Positions 53,609-63,267 are shown, numbered from the stretch's first letter. The stretch: DNA of 64,000 nucleotides from Carboxydocella thermautotrophica (GCA_003054495.1 CP028514.1:1217501-1281500), one strand, 5' to 3'. The notes: generated from the letters alone by a model not told the origin. Numbers and translations: made by a program.

Positions 53609-54469
53609 ATGCGAGTAGGGGTTCTAGGTCCAGAAGGTACATTTTCACAAATGGCTGCCGAACAATACGCCAGGCGCCGGCATCTGAATTTTCAATTCTT
53701 TTATTTTCCAGACCTTGCCCGGGTAATGAAAGCTCTGGTACAGGATCAGGTGGAACTGGCGATTGTACCGGTGGAAAATTCCCAGGAAGGTTCTTTATCT
53801 ACTACCCTGGATTTTCTTTTATGGCAGGATGGAGTGCAAATCCAGGATGAAGAAGTTCTGGCTGTCCGGCACTGGCTCTGGGGTAAGCCTGGCACCAGAC
53901 TAGACCAAATTTCCGCTGTGCTTTCTCATCATCAGGCCCTGGCCCAATGTCAGGGCTGGCTTAATCGCCGCCTTCCCCAGGCGATTAAGGTGCTAACTAC
54001 CAGTACCAGTGAAGCCTGTGCGAAAGTGGCAAAATCAGAAGAAAGTCTGGCAGCTATTGCGGCGCCGGTAGCAGGGGCTGCCTATGGTCTGGAAGCACTG
54101 GCGGAAGATCTCCAGGATAATAAGAATAACGCTACCCGCTTCCTGGTGCTGGGAAAAGGAAGTCAGAGTTTAAGACCTCAGCCGGGGGAAAAGTGGAAAA
54201 CTTCCATAGCTTTCGGGACCCCGCATGAACCAGGGGCATTATATCGAGCTCTTGAGCCGTTGGCCAGGCAGGGTTTGAATTTGTGCAAAATTGAGTCCCG
54301 GCCGGCCAAGCGCAAACTGGGGGAATATATTTTTCTGGTGGATATTGAAGGCTGTAGTCTGGAACCAGGCCCGGTTTCCCAGGGGCTAATAGAATTAATG
54401 GGTCGAGCAGCCTGGGTGAAAATGCTTGGCTGCTATCCGGCTGCTCCAGGGGGTGGAGAAGATGAATGA
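53609..54469 (+). CDS. pheA: Prephenate dehydratase
   Basis: 286 residues. It converts prephenate to phenylpyruvate for phenylalanine. VLGPEGTFSQMAAEQY at the start, PVENSQEGSLSTTLDFL and the NNATRFLVLGKG block belong to the catalytic domain. A C-terminal ACT domain (TSIAFGTPHEPGALYRALEPLARQGLNLCKIESRP) carries the ESRP phenylalanine-binding motif, so feedback inhibition is likely. GGNN repeats overlap its ribosome site. It overlaps the chorismate mutase gene by 8 bases. Confidence 0.95.
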   Translation: MRVGVLGPEGTFSQMAAEQYARRRHLNFQFFYFPDLARVMKALVQDQVELAIVPVENSQEGSLSTTLDFLLWQDGVQIQDEEVLAVRHWLWGKPGTRLDQISAVLSHHQALAQCQGWLNRRLPQAIKVLTTSTSEACAKVAKSEESLAAIAAPVAGAAYGLEALAEDLQDNKNNATRFLVLGKGSQSLRPQPGEKWKTSIAFGTPHEPGALYRALEPLARQGLNLCKIESRPAKRKLGEYIFLVDIEGCSLEPGPVSQGLIELMGRAAWVKMLGCYPAAPGGGEDE

Positions 54470-54752
54470 GCGCCGTCTGGAGGAATTGCGCAGAGAAATT
54501 GATAAAGTGGATGAAGCTATCATTGAGTTGCTTGGGCGCAGATTGAAACTGGCCCGGGAGATTGGTCTGATAAAAGGGCACAATCGAAAAATTCGTGACT
54601 TGCGCCGGGAGCAGCGGGTGCTGGAACGGGTCAAGTTACAGGCCAGCTTACAGCAGTTTTCCCCGGAAGTGGCAGAAAAAATTTATCGCATACTGATGGA
54701 CTATTTTGTCAGTCAACAGGAAGAACTGCTGCGTCAGCAGCGACGGCCTTAG
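54462..54752 (+). CDS. aroQ: Chorismate mutase, AroQ type
   Basis: 96 residues, the usual length for a free-standing helical chorismate mutase. RREIDKVDEAIIELLGRRLKLAREIGLIKG carries the conserved Arg, Lys and Asp residues, followed by IRDLRREQRVLERV. It turns chorismate into prephenate, the substrate of PheA and TyrA. ATG at 54462 lies in the pheA tail with GGTGGAGAAG upstream. Confidence 0.92.
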   Translation: MNERRLEELRREIDKVDEAIIELLGRRLKLAREIGLIKGHNRKIRDLRREQRVLERVKLQASLQQFSPEVAEKIYRILMDYFVSQQEELLRQQRRP

Positions 54753-54762
54753 GAGGATTAAG

Positions 54763-56730
54763 ATGGCATGGTATCGTACTACCTGTCCGCTCAACTGTTT
54801 TGACAGTTGCGGGATACTGGTGGAGATAATTGATGGCAAAATCAATAATTTTAAAGGGGATCCGGCTCATCCTATTACCAGGGGATTTATCTGTAGCAAA
54901 GGGCAAAAGGCTATTAAAAGGCATTTTAGCCCGGACCGCCTTTTGTACCCATTAATAAAATCAAAAAAAGGTTTCGAGAAAATCGACTGGGAGTCCGCTC
55001 TTGCCCTCTGGGCAGAAAAAATCGAGCAGGCTCAATCCGATTATGGGCCTACTTCTTTGTTGCATATAAATGATTATGGCCACAATGGGCGCCTGAAAAA
55101 TCTGGAACACAGATTTTTTCGGGCCTTAGGAGGTTATACTGTACCCACTGGTAGTATGTGCTGGGGCAGTGGTTATCAGGCCCAGAAGGAGGATTTTGGA
55201 GCCCTTTATTCCCACCCCTGGCTGGATTGCTGCCAGAGTAGACATATTGTGCTCTGGGGTCGGGACCCGGCTTTTACCAACATTCACCTGATTCCGATTT
55301 TAAAAGAGGCTCAGCAAGGTGGAGCCAGGATTGTTGTTATTAATCCTGTCAAAACTTTAACTGCCGATCTGGCTGACCTATTACTTCAACCCAGGCCTGG
55401 AACCGATGGCGCTCTGGCATTAGGGGCACTCCATGTTTTACTGTCTGAAGGCTGGTATGATGCTGAATTTGTGGCTCAACGCGTTAATGGTTTTGAAGGA
55501 CTGGCAAAGGTAGCAGTCAACTGGACACCAGAGCGTACCCAGGAAGTAACAGGGGTACCGGCGGAGCTGGTGCGGGAACTGGCTCGTATTTATGGTAGAG
55601 GCCGACCGGTAGCCACTTTTTTTGGTTATGGTTTACAGCGTTATGCCAATGGCGGTCAGACGGTTCGCTATATTGATGCTCTCTGTGGTTTGTCTGGCAA
55701 TATCGGTATCAGTGGTGGAGGGGCTAATTATGCCCATCAGTACTGGCAGGGGTTGCTGAATGACATTAAAGGGGAAAATATCTTTGCAGAAGTGCGGGAG
55801 TTTTCCTTCCCTACCCTGGCCCAGGAGATATTATCTGCTCAGCCCCCTATTCAGGTTATATCAGTAGCCAGGACCAATCCGGTTTGCCAGCTGCCCAATA
55901 CCAGTGAAGTGCTGAGGGCCTGGCGGCAGGTTCCTTTTAAAGTAGTAATGGATTTGCAATTAACCGATACAGCAGAGCAAGCTGACCTGGTTTTACCGGT
56001 AGCCGGATTTCTAGAAACGCCTGATGTGATCGCCACTTCCTGGGGGGATTATATCGGCGCAGTGCCGGCTCTTATCTCACCTCCTGATACTGTAAAAGAT
56101 GAGGTGGAAATCTGGACAGAACTGGCCCGTCGGCTGAACAAACTCTCTGTTTTTGGTGAAAGAACAGCAATGGAGTGGATTCACTGGTTACTGGAGCCAC
56201 TCCGGCCTTATGGAATTACCTGGGATAAATTGATTTCCGAAGGTGCCTGTATATGTCCGGTTATGCCGCAGGTAGCCTGGGCGGAGCGGAAATTCGCTAC
56301 CGCAAATGGCAAGATGAATCTGATTAACGAAGAATGGCAATCTCCCCGGTATTATCAGGATCCGGAGGAATTTCCACTGGTCCTGCTTACTCCCCATCCC
56401 AAAGGGCAGTTACACTCCCAGTTCTTTCGGGAAAGAGAGGATGCTCAGGAGGCATCTCTGCCACTGGTAGAGATTAATCCTGCTGAAGCCCAAAAACGGT
56501 ATGTGCGCAATTACGATCAGGTTATTATTGAGACCGGTTATGGTCAACTGGTAGCCAGGGTTTCCCTGACGGAAAGGGTTCCGACCGGTATAGCCCTTTT
56601 GCCCGAAGGCTGGTGGCTCAAGGATGGGGGAGGAGTAAACTGGCTTACCCCCGCTTTCGCTCCTGATTTAGGGGGCGGGATTCCCTATTATGATGTAAAA
56701 TGTGAAATTCGCAAATGGCATATAGATTAG
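54763..56730 (+). CDS. Molybdopterin-dependent oxidoreductase
   Basis: About 655 residues, DMSO-reductase superfamily. An N-terminal [4Fe-4S] domain has CPLNCFDSCG and GFICSKGQ (C-x3-C-x3-C-x27-C). The GDP-cofactor segments follow, with SMCWGSGYQAQ near residue 140, where a Cys may ligand Mo/W, and GISGGGANYAHQYW. The C-terminal cofactor domain holds LLTPHPKGQLHSQF. There is no Tat signal, so it is cytoplasmic. No partner subunit lies beside it; the substrate is unknown. ATG at 54763 follows AGGAGGA. Confidence 0.88.
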   Translation: MAWYRTTCPLNCFDSCGILVEIIDGKINNFKGDPAHPITRGFICSKGQKAIKRHFSPDRLLYPLIKSKKGFEKIDWESALALWAEKIEQAQSDYGPTSLLHINDYGHNGRLKNLEHRFFRALGGYTVPTGSMCWGSGYQAQKEDFGALYSHPWLDCCQSRHIVLWGRDPAFTNIHLIPILKEAQQGGARIVVINPVKTLTADLADLLLQPRPGTDGALALGALHVLLSEGWYDAEFVAQRVNGFEGLAKVAVNWTPERTQEVTGVPAELVRELARIYGRGRPVATFFGYGLQRYANGGQTVRYIDALCGLSGNIGISGGGANYAHQYWQGLLNDIKGENIFAEVREFSFPTLAQEILSAQPPIQVISVARTNPVCQLPNTSEVLRAWRQVPFKVVMDLQLTDTAEQADLVLPVAGFLETPDVIATSWGDYIGAVPALISPPDTVKDEVEIWTELARRLNKLSVFGERTAMEWIHWLLEPLRPYGITWDKLISEGACICPVMPQVAWAERKFATANGKMNLINEEWQSPRYYQDPEEFPLVLLTPHPKGQLHSQFFREREDAQEASLPLVEINPAEAQKRYVRNYDQVIIETGYGQLVARVSLTERVPTGIALLPEGWWLKDGGGVNWLTPAFAPDLGGGIPYYDVKCEIRKWHID

Positions 56731-56742
56731 GAATTTATCACT

Positions 56743-56787
56743 CCCCTGTCTCATATAGCTGTTAACAGAGACAGGGGGGTATTTTTT
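56743..56787 (+). promoter_or_regulatory. Terminator-like hairpin containing the ribosome site of the next gene
   Basis: CCCCTGTCTC (56743-56752) pairs with GAGACAGGGG (56768-56777), a 10-bp stem followed by GGTATTTTTT and then the ATG at 56788. The only purine-rich ribosome site (GGGGGG, 56774-56779) is inside the 3' arm. It may end the oxidoreductase transcript, or gate translation or transcription of the aminotransferase, or both. Confidence 0.75.
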
Positions 56788-58026
56788 ATGTCCAGAGTTA
56801 TTGAGCTTTATGAAAAACATTTGAATCCATCCTTAACCCGCTTACAGCGCTTGCTAGGTTTGGATCTGGTAGAAAAGGCAGCCAGGGGCTGTTGGATTTT
56901 TACCGAGGATAACCGGGCCTTTCTGGATTTTCTCGGCGGATATGGAGTTTTTTCTCTTGGTCACTGTCATCCCAGGGTAATAGCAGCTGTTAAAGAACAG
57001 ATGGAGCGTTTGCCGCTGGGAAGCAAAATGTTCTGTCACGAACCAGCAGCTTTATTGGCAGAAAAAATCTGTGCCACTCTTCCGCCGGTCCTGAACAAAG
57101 TCTTCTTTTGTAATTCCGGGGCTGAAGCTATTGAGGGAGCTTTGAAAATAGCCCGGCTGGCAACAGGTAGAAAGAAGATTGTGGCGATGCAAAATGGATT
57201 TCATGGTAAGACCCTGGGGGCCTTAAGTGTAACCGGGCGGGATATCTACCGGGAGCCCTGTATGCCTTTACTGCCGGAAGTTTACCATATACCATTTAAT
57301 GACCTGGCCAGAGCCGTTGAGGTCATTGACAGAAAAACAGCGGCGGTAGTGCTGGAGATAGTCCAGGGCGAAGGGGGAATGAGGGTAGCAGACTTCTGGT
57401 ATTTGCGGGAACTGGCAAGTCACTGTCGGAGCCAGGGAGCCCTTTTAATCATAGATGAGGTACAGACTGGATTGGGAAGAACTGGAACCTTCTGGGCATT
57501 TGAGCAGGCTGGTGTCCTGCCGGATTTGATCACCAGTGCCAAAGCCCTGGGGGGTGGGGTATTACCAGCAGGAGCCATTCTGGCCCGGGAAGAAATCTGG
57601 CAGATATTTGAGGAAAATCCTTTAATTCATACTTCGACTTTCGGGGGGAATCCTCTGGCCTGTGTTGCAGGGATAGCCACTCTGCAGGTTATTGAAGAAG
57701 AAGGACTGGTAGAGAGCGCGGCAGTATTAGGTCAAAGGTTAAAAACAAACTTGTTACAGTTGACAGCAGGATTTGCACAGATCATTAAAGAGGTAAGGGG
57801 CTTGGGGCTAATGCTGGGACTGGAGCTGGTAGATGAAGGGTTTGGGGGGTATCTGATCCAGGCCCTGCTCAACAGGGGAGTACTGGTAGGTACTACTTTA
57901 AATAACACCAGGGTTATCAGGCTGGAACCGCCATTAATTATATCCAATGAAGAAATTAATCTCTTCTTGCAGATATTGGAGGAAAGCCTCAATGAGGTGG
58001 TAAAGGAGGTGGAAGAAGATGCCTAA
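56788..58026 (+). CDS. Class III aminotransferase (ornithine/putrescine type)
   Basis: 412 residues, PLP-dependent. FLDFLGGYGVFSLGHCHPRV, FCNSGAEAIEGALKIAR, FHGKTLGALSVTG, LIIDEVQTGLGRTG and SAKALGGGVLPAGAIL (PLP Lys) are class III signatures, closest in look to putrescine and acetylornithine aminotransferases. The exact substrate cannot be read off. Its ribosome site lies in a stable hairpin. It overlaps the SRPBCC gene by 8 bases. speH downstream in the window is a hint of polyamine metabolism, not proof. Confidence 0.85.
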   Translation: MSRVIELYEKHLNPSLTRLQRLLGLDLVEKAARGCWIFTEDNRAFLDFLGGYGVFSLGHCHPRVIAAVKEQMERLPLGSKMFCHEPAALLAEKICATLPPVLNKVFFCNSGAEAIEGALKIARLATGRKKIVAMQNGFHGKTLGALSVTGRDIYREPCMPLLPEVYHIPFNDLARAVEVIDRKTAAVVLEIVQGEGGMRVADFWYLRELASHCRSQGALLIIDEVQTGLGRTGTFWAFEQAGVLPDLITSAKALGGGVLPAGAILAREEIWQIFEENPLIHTSTFGGNPLACVAGIATLQVIEEEGLVESAAVLGQRLKTNLLQLTAGFAQIIKEVRGLGLMLGLELVDEGFGGYLIQALLNRGVLVGTTLNNTRVIRLEPPLIISNEEINLFLQILEESLNEVVKEVEEDA

Positions 58027-58456
58027 GATAAGAGTTTCCAAATGGGTGGCTGCTCCTAAAGCTGTTGTTTTTCCGTTAGCTGCGGCGATGGAGGATTATC
58101 CCAAGTTTATGCGCAATGTAAAAGAAGTTAGGATTATCAACCGGGAGCATAACTATGCCATTTCCGCCTGGAAAACAGAAGTAGATGGCAGAATGATTTG
58201 CTGGCTGGAAGAAGATCGTTTTTATCCGGAACAGGGGCAGATTGATTATAAGCTCATCAGTGGGGATTTAAAAAAGTTTGAAGGCAGCTGGGTTATTGAA
58301 GACAAAGATGGCGGCTCCCTGGTCAGTCTAACTGTGGATTTTGAACTGGGGGTTCCGGCACTGGCACCATTATTAAACCCTATATTAAGTAAAAAAACAA
58401 AAGAAAACTGCTTAGCTATGCTGGAGGGAATAGCCGGATATGTGAACCGGCTCTAG
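58019..58456 (+). CDS. SRPBCC (START-like) family protein
   Basis: 145 residues. ISKWVAAP-like start, VFPLAAAMEDYPKFMRNVKEVRI, and the beta-strands DYKLISGDLKKFEGSWVIEDKDGGSLVSLTVDFEL followed by a long C-terminal helix match the coenzyme-Q-binding/polyketide-cyclase branch of SRPBCC. Such proteins bind hydrophobic ligands. It begins in the aminotransferase tail, so the two are probably co-translated; the ligand is unknown. Confidence 0.82.
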   Translation: MPKIRVSKWVAAPKAVVFPLAAAMEDYPKFMRNVKEVRIINREHNYAISAWKTEVDGRMICWLEEDRFYPEQGQIDYKLISGDLKKFEGSWVIEDKDGGSLVSLTVDFELGVPALAPLLNPILSKKTKENCLAMLEGIAGYVNRL

Positions 58457-58525
58457 TCCCTCTTTTTTCTGCTTTCTTTTTGTGGTATGATTTAGGGCAA
58501 GAAAATGGAATGGAGTGTAATAGGA

Positions 58526-59650
58526 ATGAACAGGATTCTCTATGTGGTACGGCCGGTAGCAGGCGGGATGGCTGAACACATCCGCTCCCTAATTCAAGGG
58601 CTAGATACAAAATGGGAGATAGTCCTGGCGGGTCCACCACAGCTAAAAATAGAAGGAAAAACAATTACTTATTTGCCCCTGAAAATCTCCGCCAGCCTTA
58701 ATCCCTGGGCTGATTGGCCGGCGGTTTATCAACTGCGCCGGTATTTACAGGAGAAAAAATTTGATCTTATCCATGCTCATGGAGCTAAAGCCGGTCTGAT
58801 CAGTCGGCTGGCAGCGATGGGATCAAAAACACCGGTGCTGATCACGGCCCACAATCTGATACTGGCAGGCTCTGTGAAAGGCTGGAAAGGCATGGTTTAT
58901 AAAGTGCTGGAGCGTGTTCTGGCTGGCAGGACAACTGCGTATATTGCCGTTTCCCGGGCTATTGCCAGGGAATTAGAGCAGCTTGGCGCCAGGCGGGAGC
59001 AAATTCATATAATTTATAACGGTATAGATACCAGTTTTTTTTCCCGGTTTCCTTTCACTCCATCTCAAGCCCGAGCAGCACTGGGTATTTCTCAGGAGGC
59101 AAAAATAATTGGTTCGGTAGCGCGGTTTGCTCCTCAAAAAGGATTAAATTATTTTGTTGAAATGGCAGAACTTATGGCCAGAGAAAGGGAAGACTTGTTA
59201 TTTTTGCTGGTAGGGGACGGGCCATTAAAACCCCAGCTGGAGGAACAAGTAAAAATAAGCGGCTTGTCAAAAAGATTTGTGTTTACAGGACATGTTGAAG
59301 ATATCCGGCCCTATTTAAGGGCAATCGATGTTTTTGTCTTACCTTCGCTTTCGGAGGGGATGGGAATATCCCTGCTGGAGGCGGCAGCGGCTGGCTTACC
59401 GATGGTGGCAACTAACGCTGGCGGGATACCGGAAGTAATTACCGATGGCCGGGAGGGCTGGCTGGTACCGGTGGCAGATAGCAGGGCGCTGGCAGCAAAA
59501 GTAGGCTGGGTGCTGGATAATTTAAATCTGGCCCAGCAGATAGCATTAGCAGCTAAACAAAAGATTGAAACTCAGTTTTCACTAGCTGGAATGATAAAGG
59601 CAACAGAATCAGTTTATCAAAAAATTATAAGTGAGGGGAAAAGAAATTGA
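58526..59650 (+). CDS. Glycosyltransferase, GT4 family
   Basis: About 374 residues. ILYVVRPVAGGMAEHIRSLIQGL opens a GT-B fold, and LIHAHGAKAGLISRLAA, SVARFAPQKGLNYFVEMAEL and EGMGISLLEAAAAGLPMVATNAGGIPEVI complete it. It probably adds a sugar to a lipid or wall polymer at the inner membrane face. ATG at 58526 is preferred; ATG at 58505 is possible. It overlaps the next membrane-protein gene by 4 bases, suggesting a shared pathway. Confidence 0.88.
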   Translation: MNRILYVVRPVAGGMAEHIRSLIQGLDTKWEIVLAGPPQLKIEGKTITYLPLKISASLNPWADWPAVYQLRRYLQEKKFDLIHAHGAKAGLISRLAAMGSKTPVLITAHNLILAGSVKGWKGMVYKVLERVLAGRTTAYIAVSRAIARELEQLGARREQIHIIYNGIDTSFFSRFPFTPSQARAALGISQEAKIIGSVARFAPQKGLNYFVEMAELMAREREDLLFLLVGDGPLKPQLEEQVKISGLSKRFVFTGHVEDIRPYLRAIDVFVLPSLSEGMGISLLEAAAAGLPMVATNAGGIPEVITDGREGWLVPVADSRALAAKVGWVLDNLNLAQQIALAAKQKIETQFSLAGMIKATESVYQKIISEGKRN

Positions 59651-61836
59651 GCAAGCGGATTTGGCTTTTTCTTTTGCTTTGTTTGGGCCTGGTTCTAAAT
59701 CCGACATTGGCTGTATCTGCGGAGAGGCCCAAAGTGGTGGTATTGATTCTGGATCACCTGAGCCTGCAGGACTGGCAAAGCGAAAATTTGCCCAATCTGC
59801 AGAAGCTGATGGCGCAAGGAGCGCTGGGATTGATGAATACTCCGGTGGCCCAGGGTTATCCACGTTCAGCTAACAGCACCATGTTGACAATAGGGGCGGG
59901 AACCCGACTGGGTACGGATCTGACTACAGAGCTGGCCCTGGATAGTAATGAAACCTGGCTGAATGAGCGAGCTTTTGATTTGTACCGGCAACGAATGGGC
60001 TATCACCCTACGGGACAGATATCCGTATTATCAGTTCCCCAGTTACTGAATTTGGCTGCTAAATTACCTTATCTCAATCAACCGGGAGCCCTGGGAGAAA
60101 CTATACACCGTCAACAATTGCGGACAGCCTTAATCGGTGATCGGGATCGGGATTTGCCTTTTCGACCGGCGGCTTTATTTGCCATGGATGCAAAAGGGCA
60201 AATAGATTTTGGGGCTGTGGGGAGCCGGATTACTACCATTGATCCGGAACGGCCTTTTTCTAAAAAAATTGATGTTGCTAAAACTAAAAAAGTTTTAAAA
60301 CAAGTTTGGAATGTAGCGGATTTAATCATAATTGACTGGGGGGATTTAGGTCGGCTTGAAGCTGCCAGAAACATGATGCTGCCTGAATGGTGGCAGGCCC
60401 AGCGCAAACAAGTACTACAAGAAGCTGATAGCTTCCTTGGTCAATTATATCAGCTGTGTGCAGAAGAAAAAGCTTATTTGCTAATAATAAGTCCTACACC
60501 ATCAGCCAAGGCCCTGGAAGAAGACCGGACAGCTGCCCCTTTGCTGCTAGTTGGGCCGGGGATAAAGCAGGGCTGGCTTTTCAGCCCTACAACCAAGCGC
60601 GAGGGGCTGGTAGCCAATATAGATGTGGCTCCTGCTATTTTACAACTCTTGCATCTGGACAAGCCGGAAGTGATGCTGGGACAGGCTTTTAAAGCAACAG
60701 GCAATGGCAAGAAGCCGGAGGATTTAATCCGGCAGGAGGAAAGGATGGTTGCGGTGTTCCAGGCTCGGCCACCCCTGGCCCGTGGCTATGCCTTCTGGGA
60801 ACTGGTTGTTTTGTTGCTAGCACTGGTTTCGGTATTTTTGCATCGGCCACGTCCTAAAACGATGGGGCAAATTCTGCTGGCCTTTGCGGCGGTTCCGGCT
60901 GTTTTTCTCCTCTTACCTCTGTTACCGGTCCAGAGTCTTCCGGTTTTATTAGGTGTTACTATTCTGGCCACCTTTGTCTTAACTGTGGTTTTGTTGCCCC
61001 TGCGCAAAGTCCATATCTTGTTACCTTTTGCTATGCTTTTTCTATTTACCGTTTCTGTGATTGTAATCGATACTGTCATGGGTAATCCGCTGATGAAACA
61101 GAGTGTGCTGGGGTATGACTTTCTGGTAGGTGCCCGTTATTATGGGATTGGCAACGAGTATGAAGGTGTAATTTTGGGGGCAAGCATAGTTGGGGTTGCT
61201 ATTCTGGCCGAAATCTGGTCAAAACAGCAGCGACTACTGGGCTGGGTGATTGCAGTTGTTTTTGCTGGTATAACGTATTTACTGGCAGCTCCCGGCCTGG
61301 GTAGTGATGTGGGTGGAGCTATTGCAGCCGTAGGGGGCTTCATCTGGACCTGGTTACTCTTACAGGGCAAGCAGATAAGATGGCGGCAAATATTCGGTAT
61401 TGGTCTGGCTACCATCTTGCTTCTAGTCCTGTTCTTTTACTGGGACTGGCAGCGGCCCCCGGAATTGCAGACGCATATGGGGCGAACGATGGCTCTTGTT
61501 GTTGACCAGGGCTGGAAGGCCCTCTTTGATATATTCCAGCGCAAACTGGCCATGAATTATAAATTGATCGTTGGCGTCACAGTCTGGGCCCGGGTCTTTT
61601 TAGGGGCACTCCTGGTTCTGACCATTCTATTTTATCGGCCGGTTGGGGTGATGAAGAGAATCAGGCAGACATACCCTGTATTGTTCCGCGGTTTAAGCGG
61701 GGCGATGGTAGCGGTGCTGCTGGTACTGATAGTAAATGATTCCGGGATCGTTGCAGCCGCTACGGCCATGATTTATTTGTCATCACCCTTACTTTATCTA
61801 GTGCTAAATGAACTAAATGGGAGGCGGGGGTTATGA
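59647..61836 (+). CDS. Alkaline-phosphatase-like domain fused to a polytopic membrane domain
   Basis: 729 residues. A signal peptide (IWLFLLLCLGLVLNPTLAVSA) leads into an extracytoplasmic domain of about 350 residues with VVVLILDHLSLQDW, AQGALGLMNTP and NSTMLTIGAG, resembling the phosphodiesterase/alkaline phosphatase fold. Metal ligands are only partly recognisable, so activity is uncertain. About 350 residues follow with some nine membrane segments (AFWELVVLLLALVSVF onward). Coupling to the glycosyltransferase suggests work on a surface glycoconjugate. TTG at 59647 follows GAGGGGAAAAG. Confidence 0.75.
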   Translation: MSKRIWLFLLLCLGLVLNPTLAVSAERPKVVVLILDHLSLQDWQSENLPNLQKLMAQGALGLMNTPVAQGYPRSANSTMLTIGAGTRLGTDLTTELALDSNETWLNERAFDLYRQRMGYHPTGQISVLSVPQLLNLAAKLPYLNQPGALGETIHRQQLRTALIGDRDRDLPFRPAALFAMDAKGQIDFGAVGSRITTIDPERPFSKKIDVAKTKKVLKQVWNVADLIIIDWGDLGRLEAARNMMLPEWWQAQRKQVLQEADSFLGQLYQLCAEEKAYLLIISPTPSAKALEEDRTAAPLLLVGPGIKQGWLFSPTTKREGLVANIDVAPAILQLLHLDKPEVMLGQAFKATGNGKKPEDLIRQEERMVAVFQARPPLARGYAFWELVVLLLALVSVFLHRPRPKTMGQILLAFAAVPAVFLLLPLLPVQSLPVLLGVTILATFVLTVVLLPLRKVHILLPFAMLFLFTVSVIVIDTVMGNPLMKQSVLGYDFLVGARYYGIGNEYEGVILGASIVGVAILAEIWSKQQRLLGWVIAVVFAGITYLLAAPGLGSDVGGAIAAVGGFIWTWLLLQGKQIRWRQIFGIGLATILLLVLFFYWDWQRPPELQTHMGRTMALVVDQGWKALFDIFQRKLAMNYKLIVGVTVWARVFLGALLVLTILFYRPVGVMKRIRQTYPVLFRGLSGAMVAVLLVLIVNDSGIVAAATAMIYLSSPLLYLVLNELNGRRGL

Positions 61837-62597
61837 AAAAGTATGGAAAAATCAGGTTGACAAATGGTAAAGTGAGTTATGCTGTCTGGTTAAAGGATGG
61901 GCAGATCGGATTGTTGTCTGAACCGCCCTGGGTCAATGACAACAAGATAATCGAGGTAATACCGGATACAGGAGATATCCATTTGCTGGCTCCCTGTAAC
62001 CCGAGCAAAATCATTTGTGTTGGGCTTAATTATCGCCAGCATGCAGCTGAGCTGGATATGCAATTACCGCCGGAGCCTGTTATTTTCTTAAAACCGCCGT
62101 CAGCAGTGATTGGACCTGGTGATATTATACGATATCCTGAGCAAAGTCAACGGGTAGATTATGAGGGGGAACTGGCAGTAGTTATCGGGCATGAGTGTAA
62201 GAAAATCGATACTAAAGCCGCCTCCCGGTATATTTTTGGTTACACCTGTGCTAATGATGTTACCGCCAGAGATTTACAACAAAAAGACGGCCAGTGGACC
62301 CGGGCCAAGTCTTTCGACACATTTTTGCCCTTAGGACCGTATATTATAAAGGATATCGACTGGCGGGACCGTACCATCAGGACAACCCTGAATGGACAGA
62401 TTAAACAGGAAGCGAAAACGGATATGTTAATTCATAGCGTTGAAGCCCTGGTGTCATACGTATCACAGGTTATGACTCTTTATCCCGGGGATGTAATCCT
62501 GACCGGTACTCCTGAGGGGGTAGGGCCGATGCTGAGGGGGGATGAGGTTTCAGTAGAGATAGAAGGGCTTGGTATATTAATAAACAAAGTTGAATAA
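61833..62597 (+). CDS. Fumarylacetoacetate hydrolase family protein
   Basis: 254 residues. KIICVGLNYRQHAAEL, PVIFLKPPSAVIGPGD, VDYEGELAVVIGHE (metal-binding Glu residues), YTCANDVTARDLQ and LTGTPEGVGPM define the FAH fold. Members act as hydrolases, isomerases or oxaloacetate decarboxylases on beta-keto acids; which one applies is unclear. It overlaps the preceding gene by 4 bases. Confidence 0.9.
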   Translation: MKKYGKIRLTNGKVSYAVWLKDGQIGLLSEPPWVNDNKIIEVIPDTGDIHLLAPCNPSKIICVGLNYRQHAAELDMQLPPEPVIFLKPPSAVIGPGDIIRYPEQSQRVDYEGELAVVIGHECKKIDTKAASRYIFGYTCANDVTARDLQQKDGQWTRAKSFDTFLPLGPYIIKDIDWRDRTIRTTLNGQIKQEAKTDMLIHSVEALVSYVSQVMTLYPGDVILTGTPEGVGPMLRGDEVSVEIEGLGILINKVE

Positions 62598-62607
62598 AAA
62601 ATTTTTA

Positions 62608-62635
62608 TTGACATCCGGGGAAAATGTGCTATTAT
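62608..62635 (+). promoter_or_regulatory. Promoter of speH
   Basis: TTGACA (62608-62613) and TATTAT (62630-62635) lie 16 bp apart. The roughly 75-nt leader holds an imperfect inverted repeat, GGATTCCGA (62647-62655) against TCGGTTTCC (62675-62683), with GGAGGTGGG in the loop. Confidence 0.7.
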
Positions 62636-62715
62636 TTAATTTGATTGGATTCCGAAAAGCGCCTGGAGGTGGGATCGGTTTCCAAAAAAATGTTTAAAGG
62701 AGGATGAGATGTTAA

Positions 62716-63099
62716 ATGAACGCTTTGGGTCGTCACATCTTGGCTGAAATTTATGGATGCAAATTTGATATTCTGAACGATGTAAAGAAAGTTGAGCAAA
62801 TTATGGTTCAAGCTGCTCTTGAAGCAGGTGCCGAAGTACGGGAGTTTGTGTTCCATAAATTCAGCCCCCAGGGTGTTAGTGGAGTTGTTGTGATTTCTGA
62901 ATCCCATTTAGCCATTCATACCTGGCCTGAACTGGGGTATGCGGCAGTAGATGTCTTTACCTGCGGAGAAAAAGTTGATCCCTGGGATGCTTGCAATTAT
63001 CTGGCTGAGCAATTCGGCGCAGAGCAAGTGGAAGCCAAAGAAACCAAACGAGGGATCATCGATTCCATTCTTCCGCAGAAGGCCGCTGCCAATCTGTAG
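62716..63099 (+). CDS. speH: S-adenosylmethionine decarboxylase proenzyme
   Basis: 127 residues, the prokaryotic class. The self-cleavage site is [13 protein letters not shown] near residue 62, where Ser becomes the pyruvoyl group. [20 protein letters not shown] with the catalytic Cys follows. It provides aminopropyl donor for spermidine synthesis. No spermidine synthase is adjacent; promoter and terminator flank it alone. ATG at 62716 is supported by a family-like start, though AAAGGAGGA is about 12 nt away. Confidence 0.93.
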   Translation: MNALGRHILAEIYGCKFDILNDVKKVEQIMVQAALEAGAEVREFVFHKFSPQGVSGVVVISESHLAIHTWPELGYAAVDVFTCGEKVDPWDACNYLAEQFGAEQVEAKETKRGIIDSILPQKAAANL

Positions 63100-63146
63100 G
63101 AGGGATATTTATTAGTACTGACCGACGACGTCAAAAAGGTTAGTAT

Positions 63147-63187
63147 AAGCCTTGACAGCCTGGAAGAGGTTGCAAGGCTTATATTTT
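63147..63187 (+). terminator. Terminator after speH
   Basis: AAGCCTTG (63147-63154) pairs with CAAGGCTT (63173-63180), then ATATTTTTTT. The loop is long (18 nt). Confidence 0.8.
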
Positions 63188-63267
63188 TTTGCTTTTCTGT
63201 TTTCAAAAAAGAGGAATTATTCTGACAATGTAGAATTACTTTTTTGATAGAGATGGGAGGGGAGAAG

